A DNA stretch of 64,000 nt from Fragum whitleyi (lineage: Eukaryota > Mollusca > Bivalvia > Cardiida > Cardiidae), in the NCBI GenBank assembly GCA_948146395.1, contig OX411552.1:3037501-3101500 (forward strand). The letters run 5' to 3'. Both the position numbers and the translations under genes were made by a program. Below the pieces are notes generated by a model. The model worked only from the letters and a program-made list of their open reading frames with translations, did no database searches and was not told the DNA's origin. Shown piece by piece: positions 12,135 through 22,600 of the stretch (its first letter is position 1; the number at the start of each line of letters is the position of its first letter).

Positions 12135-12246
12135 TGGTTACGAGTTTTTCGTTGAAAACCGATGTTATTCTTTTTCTGAAACGCGTCTGTATTACTGCGC
12201 GTAGTGCACTATTTTTTCAATGGTTTACGAAAAAACTCGTAACTGC
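12135..12246. repeat. Imperfect 110-bp palindrome in CpG-rich DNA
   Basis: GGTTACGAGTTTTTCG and CGAAAAAACTCGTAACT lie at the ends, with TTTTTCAATGG and GTTGAAAACC continuing the pairing inside. The centre is TGCGCGTAGTGCA. The surrounding 11.75-12.56 kb is visibly richer in CpG than most of the window. Confidence 0.6.
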
Positions 12247-12582
12247 ATATTAAACAGGTGTGGTTACGGTGTTTTTGTTTTTGTTTTTTGAAATTCTTTC
12301 TCTGCGTCATATGGCGTTTAAGAAATATGATGTACATTTCTTCTACAACTTTCATACGATCGCAAAATGTGGCATTATTTCGTTATGTTTATTACCATAA
12401 AGTGCGGACAAGAAATCAGAGATCTACTTTGTCTCAAAACAGAAATACAGAAGACGTTAAGAGGTCTGTCTTTGACCTTTGACCTGTCCAGAAAACTTCG
12501 TACGGCCACAATAAGTCGCAGCGCGAGCGCAAGCGACTTAAAAAGGGAAAACCATAAAATTAGGTGAAACCATTTTTAAGGC

Positions 12583-12745
12583 AGTACACAAGTAATAGAT
12601 CCACAACATTTTGGAACTCATGCTCTTTTACAATGTTGAATGAGGTTTCCTTATGAAAATCATGGGACACCTCTGTCAACACTGTTAAAGTTCATTACTC
12701 CCGAAACAATGCAGAACTATTACGGGTCCACTACCTTAAAAATGA
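12583..12745 (-). repeat. Fragment related to the LINE 3' UTR
   Basis: GTCAACACTGTTAAAGTTCA and CGGGTCCACTACCTTA match GTCAACACTGCTAAAGTTCA and GCGGGTCCACTACCTTAG at 4,065-4,130, in the 3' UTR of the intact LINE. It is probably a severely 5'-truncated copy. Confidence 0.55.
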
Positions 12746-13218
12746 CATCACTGTGCAAGAATCTAGGGTCTTTAAAGGGTACCAACACCAAGTGACCTGG
12801 CTAGCTCCAAACGCTACCACCTCCAGTACTAGGTGCAATTATATACAACAGGATTTCAGAATTAAATACAAATCAAATTTTATATTTCATTCATAGAAAG
12901 GGAATGAATAATTAGACCGCTTTGTCCATCTAGTGTTTAGAATTTTGTATTTGTCTGGAACTTCCTTTCTTGTACCCCCTCTTCTGCTACCAGAATTATG
13001 TGTAAAGTGAAAGAGTGAAAGTGGTTATGTAAATATAATGATTGAAGGTGGCACATATTTAGTTAACATCTTATACTAGTTTTGTAAATTCATAAAAAGA
13101 TTTCATTTTAAGAATAATTGGCTATATTGAGCAAATGAACTTACATTTAATGGCTCTCAAAATCTCACTGTTTGCATTGAGTTTTACAGCAGTCTGGCCT
13201 TTTTATTAGCTGATCGGG

Positions 13219-13380
13219 CTAAAAGAAACCGTCCATCAACTTCTTCACCGCAAATGAATGGGAGCTTCCTTTGCATTTAGACAACGCAAGCGCCAACCAA
13301 ACATTAGGTACAGCAAGCCTAGTGTCACTCATTAGTCTTATGTAGCCATTAGGCAACTCTTCACTTAATGGAATTAATTT
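13219..13380 (-). CDS. Terminal exon resembling the start of a BEN domain
   Basis: A good acceptor (ATGTTTTCAG) precedes 53 open codons and TAG at 13221-13219. AATAAA lies on the same strand at 13207-13202, twelve bases after the stop. The product includes KLIPLSEELPNGYIRL and then LAVPNVWLALALSKCKGS and AVKKLMDGFF, which looks like the first helices of a BEN domain (protein/DNA interaction module). A usual BEN domain continues past this point, so this would be truncated or a variant. Phase does not join directly to the last kinase exon found (18828), so either an exon is missing between them or this is a separate gene. Moderate confidence it is coding, lower for the family. Confidence 0.5.
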   Translation of the reverse strand, partial: KLIPLSEELPNGYIRLMSDTRLAVPNVWLALALSKCKGSSHSFAVKKLMDGFF

Positions 13381-13789
13381 CTGAAAACATATGAAAAGGA
13401 CAAATTGTGATATCTAAAAAGATCAAAAAGGACTTTCTTTGAACATTTATAAAGGGTTCCCAGCTATAGATGTTTAAATCACAGCAGGTCATTGAATTTC
13501 AAATTTGTTTAAACAGATAGACAAAATTGAACTGTGTTCACGTCACCCAGTGTAATTTGTTCATCAATAAATGTCCAGTGTATGAAAATTTCATGAAAAA
13601 TCACATTAATTTCCTTTGCAAAAATGATCATGGCAAGAAGTTCTCCAACTGATATGCAATATGTTTGTTTTGCAAAAAGGAGTACAATTAACTGTCACAA
13701 AAATGCTTTCAGGTTAAATCCCTTGTTAGTCTTGATTGCTCTTGTGATGTCACACAGTGATGGCAACTTTCAAGAAGATATCTACAAAC

Positions 13790-14782
13790 AAGAGGGCCAG
13801 AATAGCCCTAAACTGCTCACCTGAATATTATAGGTCCAGTGGATCTCACAAAAAAAAACTTTCTGGCAAAGTTTAATTTACATTGGCCTAGTTGTTGAGG
13901 AGCAGATGTTATTCCAAGAATTCAAGGTGAAAATGGATCCTACCCACTCATTGATTTCTATGGAGAAGATGTTTACAGACTTCAGACTCAAAATAAACTC
14001 CTACCTGCCACACCCATATTTATGCGTCACTCAAAATTTCAAGAAAAATATTTGAAGAGGGTCACCCAAGGAACATTCAGGTAAAGTTTCATTGAATCAG
14101 CCGAGAGGTTCATGAGGAGGTATCCTTCAAAGATTTCAGGCTCATGCCCATATTTATGGAGCAATCGAAAGTTTGCGAACAATTTTTGAAGAGGGTCCCC
14201 CAAGGAACATTTGGAAAAATTTCATTGAAATTGACCCAATGGTTCACAAAAAGATGTACAAAGATTTTGGGCTCGAAAAAAGTCCAGCCTGCCAAGCCCT
14301 TACTTATTGTCCAATCAAAATATTTGAGTAAGGAACATTCTGGTAAAGATTCATTGAATTGGCCTAGTTGTAAAGGGTGATATGTTGTTCAAAGATTGAA
14401 CACTCAAAAAAAGCTCTGCCCTGCCACGCCCATTTTTATGGGCTGATGAAAATTTTTGCAAACAATTTTTTAAGAGGTCACCCAAGGATCATTCTGGTAA
14501 AGTTTCATTGAAATCAGACCCAGTGGTTCAAGAGAAGACTTTCTTCAAAGATTTGAAAGTGAAAAAAAGCCAGGCCCACGCCCATATTTAGGTGTCAAGC
14601 AAAATTCTTCAAAAGGGTCACCCATGGAACTTTTCTGCCAAGTTTGATTGAAATCCACCAATTGTTTACTGAGGAGAAGATGTTTAAAGAATTGTTGACG
14701 ACTTCCGACCAACGATGGACAAAAGGTGATCACATAAGCTCACCTTGAGCATGATTGTAATGCTCATGTGAGCTTTAAAACA
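13790..14782 (-). mobile_element. Pearl-like element related to the 53.7-kb copy
   Basis: In minus orientation the 5' end is an AGCTCACATGAGC..GCTCAAGGTGAGCT hairpin (14,737-14,778). The core carries AAAGTTTCATTGAAATCAG and GGTCACCCAAGGA units of about 150 bp. The 3' end has AGGTGAGCAG, hairpin AGGGCTATTCTGGCCCT and CTTGTTTG at 13,790-13,830. It lies between the BEN-like exon and the kinase exons. Confidence 0.7.
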
Positions 14783-16149
14783 CAGAGATTTGAGCTTGGT
14801 TAAGCCTTGTCAAACCAATGCTAACAATGCTTAGCTGACAACAATACCTCTGGTTTAGCAAAATATCAGAGAGTTATCCTCCTGAAAGTATGGGTTGTTC
14901 TAAAAGTTATTTGATAAATACCTATCATTCCACATTCGACTACCCTCGTCTATAAACAGCATCCTCGAAGAACATGAAAAATCCCAATTACGTCATTTAA
15001 AAGTTGACTTCAACAAAATGTCTGAGGAGAGATTTGAAAAGGACAGAGAGGGGGAGAATAAAGCTGCGTTATATTGAAGGATATTAAAACATGGCAACTA
15101 AAATTTGGGTAAGCAGCATTTCCTAGGTCCATCACGCAAGAAACATCTACAGAGCAATTCCAAATATAAACTTCAGTTCCTCATATTAGTTTCCAAAATT
15201 TATATATATAAAGAAATAAAGGGTGATTGAGCAACCAAAGTTTGTACCTACAGCTTAAAGTTAAAGTTTCAACCCTTGGAAGTTTATATTTAAATACCAA
15301 CCAAGAATAATGGACTTTGGGAACAAATAAACTTATTCTAACAATGAAAAGGAGCATTTACAAAGTGTGTAGGAAAGGGGGGTGTTTGGAGGGGGGGGGG
15401 GGGATTCCTTAGTTAGTAAAAAAAAATCCTGAAAATCCAACATAGAAATACAAAAAATCCTAATTTTGGCCCTTATTGGGAGCACTGTACAATATACTCT
15501 AAAAAACATGTTGCTCAAATAGGACATAGGGTCGAAAATTTATTGGTACGAATCTACAAAAATTAATACAATTTGATATATCCATTTCATATAATTCTTC
15601 TTTACCTTTGGGGTAACAAGGTTTAATATGGGTTTAATAATATTTGGATATATATATGAAATTTGGCTTTATTCATCCAAACCATGTCTTCATTTTTAAA
15701 TTTTGCATTCCGAAGGACTCTCTATTTACTGATTTATAAGTTGTCTTATATTTGTACATTACTTGTTTTGAGCCCTACAGGACAAGATTCTATTAATAAT
15801 CAACAAATTACTGCTTTTTACATACCTTCTAAGTGCTATTTTGCCCAATGGGAAAGGAAATAAGGCAAAAAAACATGTCAACGGAAATTTCATTTAAAAT
15901 CGGCAGCCATTTTGGATTTCTATAGACTGGAGTCCAGTTCATTTTTAGACTTGGACATTATCAACTGCATTCGTTTGGGTAATGTAAATAAGCTTGTAGA
16001 TATTTTTTCAAAAATATTTTCAGAAACTTTGGGGTTTTCTTTCGATATTTACTTGAGAATAAAAAGATATTTTGTGAGTATATTAAGATTTTTTTTTTTT
16101 TGGGGGGGGGGGGGGGCCTTCATATTTCACATGTATGATGATTGCTTGG
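14783..16149. other. Unassigned sequence
   Basis: It contains a plus-strand open stretch of about 40 codons near 14,957-15,085, a G-run at 15,390-15,402 and AT-rich DNA. No gene is supported. Confidence 0.35.
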
Positions 16150-16400
16150 GACAAGGCCTTTCTGTTTGAGTTCTTGGTCATCAGTCAAGGTCAAGGTCAT
16201 TTGTCAAGGTAAATTTGTAAAAGATTAAAACTTATACATTTGCTCTAACTTTGTAATGGTAAGTGATATAGCATCAATATTTTACATATGAATTGCTTGT
16301 GACGAAGCCTTTTTGTGGACAGTAAAGTCAAGGTCATTTGCCAAAGTCAAGGTCATTTTTTGAAGTTCACTGATTTTCAGCATAAAAACTTGAACATTGG
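16150..16400. repeat. CAAGGTCA-rich repeat fragment
   Basis: TCAAGGTCAAGGTCATTTGT and GTCAAGGTCATTTGCCAAAG with GGACAAGGCCTTTCTG text relate it to the 24-25.4 kb element core. No termini seen. It follows a 15-base G run at about 16,100. Confidence 0.5.
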
Positions 16401-16439
16401 ACATAACATTTTAAGTGTAAGTGAAAAATTGATTGAAAG

Positions 16440-16870
16440 GAGTTTTACGCCTCTTTGAACATTTTTTCAGTTATATCACGGCATGAATTTTTCTCACAGT
16501 AATGATTTCTTTCACATGAAATGTTTAAGTTAGAAAATACGCCTCTAACAAAAGTTTAAGTTATTTTACGCTTGCTGAAAAGGTCTTTCAGCTTCCATAA
16601 AAATGCTAAGTATGATAATCCGTCTCTAGAAAAAGTTAAGTTAAAGTGTTGAAGTTCCCCTGTCAAACTGAATAGAAATGAAATTCCGCTTCGAATTCAT
16701 TTTACGCCGCCTGTAATTTCTGATGTATTCCGCTGGTACTTTATGATCTAGCAGAGATGTAATATTAAACTTACGCCTGAGTTACAAGCGTAAATGACCA
16801 TTTCCGCTTCATTTCTATCTCATTTACGCCTATTTTCCAAGCGGAAACCGCTACAATTTTTCGTACGGGT
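16440..16870. repeat. Low-order repeat block with scattered TTACGCC/TTCCGCT motifs
   Basis: About a dozen variants of TTWCGCYT occur in 430 bp in both orientations: TTTTACGCC, AATACGCCT, TTTACGCTTG, ATTCCGCTTC, TTTACGCCG, ATTCCGCTGG, CTTACGCCT, AGCGTAAAT, TTCCGCTTC, TTTACGCCT and AAGCGGAAA. Spacing is irregular. Confidence 0.55.
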
Positions 16871-17727
16871 AAAACTCTAGGCTGAATATATCATATCCTT
16901 CAGCTCCCTCTTTCCTTAAAATTCTACCCATGTAAATAAAAGAGGGATCCCTGATTATCCAGTGGGTTCCTCACAGTAAGATTTAGAGATAAATTCGTAA
17001 CCCCTGACATTGCTTGTATTATTGAAGGCATTCATTTGAAACTTAGGACACAAGTTCACTCGGAGAAAACAAAAGATATTGCTGAAGCTTTTATGTTGTA
17101 ATTTGTGTGGTCATCATTATTGTGTGAAAACTTGGACTATTTGTGATACATCTGGTATTACTGAAGGCAGTACCGCTATTACACCCTTTCCTGGCCTCTT
17201 GCAGCTATTCCCTTAAGGTAAATGCTTTCCCGCTAATTGGTGTGTGTGTGGTTGGAAGGGGGGAGGGCTTTTTTGTCTATGACACACTTAGGGCCCTATA
17301 TTGGCTCTCTTCCACACCTTATTTTACATTTTTGGTTATTTAGATACCCTAGACAGGTGAAAGATAAAGGAGCTGCCATGGTTCTGGTGTTTTTGTTTTT
17401 CCTTTGACAAGTCCAATTTAAAAGTTCTTTGAGATAACTAAGAATGCAAATAGGCCCACAAAAATACCTATAATAAATAATTGCTTGAATCATTGGCAAA
17501 TGACAAAATTTTAGACTGGTCCAAAGACAAGATTTCAGATGAAAATGAAGAAATTATCTGTTTTATTGGCAGATGACATTTTGGTGAAGTAACAAATGTT
17601 GCAAAAGATATTTAATAAATTTCCACAGCCTTTTCTTGGGGGGCCATAAAAAATTAGGATTGTGCGAGTTTAATGCCGCCCCTGGTGGAAAATGCATTGT
17701 TAATTGATGCCTCTTTCATCCCTTGTC
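16871..17727. other. Unassigned sequence
   Basis: A pearl-like fragment is possible near 16,990-17,230 (TTGAAACTTAGGACACAAGT and TTACTGAAGGCAGTACCGC resemble the 42.5-kb and 43.5-kb cores). Nothing else was recognised. Confidence 0.3.
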
Positions 17728-18010
17728 GGATGCTTGCCGTCATCAATAAGCCCCTGGTAACACATCAAACTGTCAATCTAGAGGTCCCTGGTTCAATTCC
17801 TGACTGCATCACCAATCCTCTCCACTATTTGTCTCCAACTAATTGGTTAATAATCCTAGACCTATGTAGTATAGCAGCTAGAGGCTTGGAGAAGATATTG
17901 TGGTAGTACTGGTGTGAGAACTTCCAGGAATCAATAGTTAGATGTTACTGCTGCAGTAAAATGACTGAAATATTGTTAAAAGCAGTGTAAAACCCCACTC
18001 ATACAAAACT
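17728..18010 (+). mobile_element. tRNA-derived SINE, family S1 copy 2
   Basis: The head has CTAGAGGTCCCTGGTTCAAT (B-box-like). The body has CTAATTGGTTAATAATCCTA, TAGACCTATGTAGTATAGC and TGGTAGTACTGGTGTGAGAA. The tail is AACCCCACTCATACAAAAC. Confidence 0.65.
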
Positions 18011-18220
18011 ATGCCAGGCACATTTTGTTTTAATCAAGGTACACACTACTTGTATTTACGTAGGAAAAAGAAATTTAAAAAATTCCTCTGATATCATTTT
18101 AGTAATGCATATGGTTCAATATTTTGTATTTAACATTGTGTTGGACATCAAATAGACAAGTTTTATTTCTAGCAAACTCTCTGCTAACTCCAATCGGTTA
18201 AATGATAAAGTTAGTGTTCT

Positions 18221-18480
18221 TGCAAACTTACTGCAAACAACATGTGAATGATTTTTAAAAGATAGTTTTCCTGCAAACATCCTGCAAACTTTTTTACTAA
18301 TTTTCCTATAAGTCTAATCTGCTGCAAACTTACTGCAAACAACATGTGAATGATTTTTAAAAGATAGTTTTCCTGCAAACATCCTGCAAACTTTTTTACT
18401 AATTTTCCTATAAGTCTAATCTGCTGCAAACATACTGCAAACAACTCATTGTTTGCAGGAAGATTGAAATTAGCTGCAAA
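18221..18480. repeat. 102-bp tandem repeat rich in TGCAAAC
   Basis: TGCAAACTTACTGCAAACAA recurs at 18,221, 18,323 and 18,425. Each unit has several CTGCAAAC blocks, and the motif continues as GCAAATTTGCTGCAAATTTG to about 18,565. It lies about 260 bp downstream (transcript sense) of the last kinase exon found. Confidence 0.85.
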
Positions 18481-18827
18481 CACATGTTAAGTTGCTGCGA
18501 ACTGTTCTGGCAAACTAATTTGTTTGCGGCAAATTTACAGCAAATTTGCTGCAAATTTGCAGCAATCTTTTCATTTCTGTAAGGGAGGTCATATTATAAA
18601 TTCAATTATTGAACTGTTGTCGGAAACAGAAAAATTTTTTTTTGATATGTCTTATTTTTGCTCCCAATTATAGTTGGCAAAAATTAGACACTACAAAATA
18701 AAACCAAAACATTTTAGGTAAAAGTGGCAAAAATAGGATGATGTAAAAATATCCCAATGTACAGTAATCAAAAATACCAGTAATAAAATCATTGAAACCA
18801 GTGAAAACACATGAGAGGAGCAAATAC

Positions 18828-19645
18828 CTCATGAGACCATCCAACAGACTAAAGTCCTGAGACAATAGAATCTGCAGTAAGAATGGATCTTGGGCAGCCT
18901 CGATGATTCGTCTGTCGATTGTCTCAAATCTCGGCTTACCACCACCTTCATTCGCCTGACAACTCTTCAGAGCACTCTCCAACTTATGGGGCTCTTTTAA
19001 TACCTTCAGCAAGTTAAGTCCAAGCCCTTTGTTATACAACTTTTCTGAGTAAGAACAATTCTGTAGCCCCTGTGCGCGCTCTGCGCGTCTTTTTTCATCG
19101 GCATCAAGTTCATTCATATCAATATTTGCCCTTTTGACTCTGTATGATGACTCCAAGTATAGCCCTTTGTCCACCACCTTTTGTTGACACTTGCCTTGTG
19201 CTGTGTTGTTTCTAACATTTGGTGATCGTAATTTAGATAAGACAGGGGACCCTGATCGAAGAAGCTCATATCGTAATTCAGGATCATTATTGATGTATTC
19301 TCGTAATTTCACAGGGTCCCTAAGAATGTCTTGCATGTTAGGTGACAGTTTGATGCTATCACATGCGTCACTCTGAATTATCTCGAAAGCGACAGGATCT
19401 CGTAAAACTCGCCTCATCTGTTTTTCCTCATCAGTCAGTTCTGTCAATCTCGGCTGATACACAAGAGGGGGAGACCGTTTCAAAACTTGCCTGTCAACTT
19501 CACCAGTTACTTCCATTTCTTCTGGCTTCATAGCTTCCTGCTTCGTGTCATCACTTATTCCTGTTTCCATGGGAACACTGTCAGTTTCTGTTGAGTCAAG
19601 GTCATCAATGTATTCTGTATCCATGTACTCTGGGTCATTCACATT
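18828..19645 (-). CDS. Large C-terminal exon of the RIPK-like kinase gene (acidic, DP-motif repeats)
   Basis: This 818-nt exon follows acceptor ACCGTTTAG and ends at ATGAG/GTATTTG. It encodes an acidic stretch (PEYMDTEYIDDLDSTETD) and then repeated helical-looking motifs: VLRDPVAFEII (about 386-396), ILRDPVKLREYINNDPEL (about 413-430), LLKVLKEPHKLESAL and AAQDPFLLQILL (near 560). The recurring aliphatic-x-DP pattern is reminiscent of STI1/ubiquilin-type repeats, but the resemblance is weak. Phase agrees with the preceding kinase exon, which is why it is placed in this gene. The exon ends in phase 2, so at least one more exon must follow. Confidence 0.75.
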
Positions 19646-22600
19646 CTAAACGGTAAAACATGTGAAACAGTTACTCCATAGCAACAGAATTCTGCACATA
19701 CATGCTTAAGATGAAATTATTTCTAGCATGTTTTGCACTTTTAACTATTTTAAATTAACTGCATTCTACATCTAATTTGAACAGTCTAATATTTTGTTAT
19801 AGGTTAACGGTATAAGGAACAAAGCACTGTAAGAAATTAAGTTGCAGCTTTTGGGTCTGTGAACAAATATGCACTTAAATGGTTCTTGAAGGACAACTAG
19901 TCTTTAGCCTGCAGAAGCTTTATTTCAGAATTTGACTTTGACCTTTCATCTGAAGAATTGATTCAAAAATATGTCTACAGAAATAGCCAATTGTTTTGTA
20001 TTCCTGTCATTAGTGTAGGCGTTATGCTTCATAATTTATAAGCTAAATCCTTCTGTTTAGTTTTGACCCAGACCTTGCAGCTATTTTAAATTTGTTTCAA
20101 ATAGTACATCTTCTCATTATGGAGAAAAATTGTGCCAAATAACTTGGAAATGATGTTCAAAGTTTCGGCTATATAACATACATGTATTGAGAAATGACAT
20201 CTGCTCATAAAAAAATATATTTCAACAGCTCACAATAATTTTTTGTAGACTAATACAGGGTCCCTTAAGAATCATCCAGTGAAACTAAGTTGATATCCAT
20301 CCATTTGGTTCTGAGAAAATGATTTTGAAAATTCCAAGTTTCAACTAAGTAGAATAGGGAGAAATGACCTCCGCCAATAAAAGACATAATTTCCTCTGCT
20401 CCCAAAAGTTTTTTGTAGACTGATAAAGGGTCACTAAAGGATCATTCTAATGAAATTTGGTGGATATCTATCAATTAGATTCAGAGATAAGTTACATATT
20501 ACCATATATGGAAATTAGCCATGCCCATAAAAGCCTTGTTTTCATTGGATCAATAATCCTTTAACAACATTTGAAAGAGGGTCACTTAAGGATCGTTCCT
20601 AAGAAATTTGATTAAAATTCATCCAATAGTTTTTGTGGAGAAGATTTTTGAAGAAACAAGCAAATTCGTTGAATTGATATCCCCCGCCGAACATATTTTC
20701 ATTGTCAATGGAGTAAATATCGGAAACAAATATCACTCTGTATGTATATGGCTTAAACAGTCAGGGGCAGTAACTCTAAATTCCACGGTCAAACCGGGTT
20801 ACCCCGACGATATGTGCATGTCCTCTTTGTAGTGAAGCTGTGTGCCAAATTTCATTAAAATCCTGTATACAGTTTTCAAGAAATAGCGCGGCAACGAATA
20901 TCACTCTGTATGTATATGGCTTAAACAGTCAGGGGCAGTAACTCTAAATTCATTGAACCAACCTAGTAACCCTGACGATATGCGCATGTCCTCTTTGTAG
21001 TGAAGCTGTGTGCCAAGTTTCATTGAAATCCAGTCTATAGTTTTCAAGAAATAGCGTGGAAACGAATATCACTCTGTATGTATATGGCTTAAACAGTCAG
21101 GGGCAGTAACTCTAAATAAGGCAGTCGAACCGGGTAACCCCGACGATATGCCCATGTCCTCATTTTAGTGAGGCTGTGTGCCAAGTTTCATAGAAATCTG
21201 GTCTACAGTTTTCAAGAAATAGCGGGGAAACAAATGTCACTATGTATGTATAGGGCTTAAACAGTCAGGGGCAGTTACTCTAAATTCCATGGTCGAACCA
21301 GGTAACCCCGACGATATGCACATGTCCTCATTGTAGTGAGGCTGTGTGCCAAGTTTCATTGAAATCTGGTCTATAGTTTTCAAGAAATAGCGCGGAAACG
21401 AATATCACTCTGTATGTATATGACTTAAACAGTCAGGGGCAGTAACTCTAAATTCAGCAAACCAACCGAGTAACCCTGACGATATGCGCATGTCCTCTTT
21501 GTAGTGAAGCTGTGTGCTAAGTTTCATTGAAATCCAGTCTATAGTTTTCCAGAAATAGTGTGGAAACGAATATCATTCTGTATGTATATGGCTTAAACAG
21601 TCAGGGGCAGTAACTCTAAATAAGGCAGTCGAACCGGGTAACCCCGACGATATGGGCATGTCCTCATTTTAGTGAGGCTGTGTGCCAAGTTTCATTGAAA
21701 TCCAGTCTATAGTTTTCAAGAAATAGCGCGGAAACGAATGTCGGACAGACGGACAGACTGAAGGACTGATTTCATTGGCGGGGGATAAAAAGTTTAGGAC
21801 AAGAAACACAGAGGCTGGGATGGATGGATGCACAACAGACACAGTGCTATGACAATAGTCCCAGAAGCCAGTGGAGCTATTGTGAGAGAAATTTGAATGG
21901 AAAACATTCTTTGTGAAAGAAAGTAATGTGACAACAGAAAAAATTCATCCTCCTCCACTTTTTTTTAAAGTATGTAATCACAGTAAAAGTAAAATTCTCG
22001 GACTCCAAGGAATGTCACAGAGACTTCCACTGACTAGAATTTTCCAAATACAAACGGAAAATGGGTCCCATCATATCACGGCTTCAGAGCAAGACTGTAC
22101 TAAGTGTATATACAATGTATATACACTTAGTACACTCTAGCCCTTAACCCTCAATATTTAATATCAATATGAGCATTCATGTCTGTGATATTTCTATCAG
22201 TTTCACTTGAGCACAAAGAAAACCATTTGGCCAGCATGTGCATACATAGTCTGACTAAGATTCTTCCCTATGTCCTCTCAAGAAAGGTGAGACTTAACAT
22301 CTCTTCAGGCATTAAGCCATCTTAAAACCTATTAAATTGTATATCTGTATGAGCCTGTGCGTGACATTTCTATTAACTTAACATAAGTGCAAAGCAAATC
22401 TGTGGCCAGGCAGTGCATTTGCACAGTCTAACCAGATTCTTCACTATGTCCTCTCCAGATAGGTGAGGACTAAACCCCTCTTCAGGCAATTATACCTATT
22501 TCATTGTGTGGATGTCTAGGCTGCTTGCTGTTTGTAAAATCTAGACTGTCACAAAGCAGACTAATAACCTCCCCCCCCTTAAAGTGCTTGTCAGTAATGA

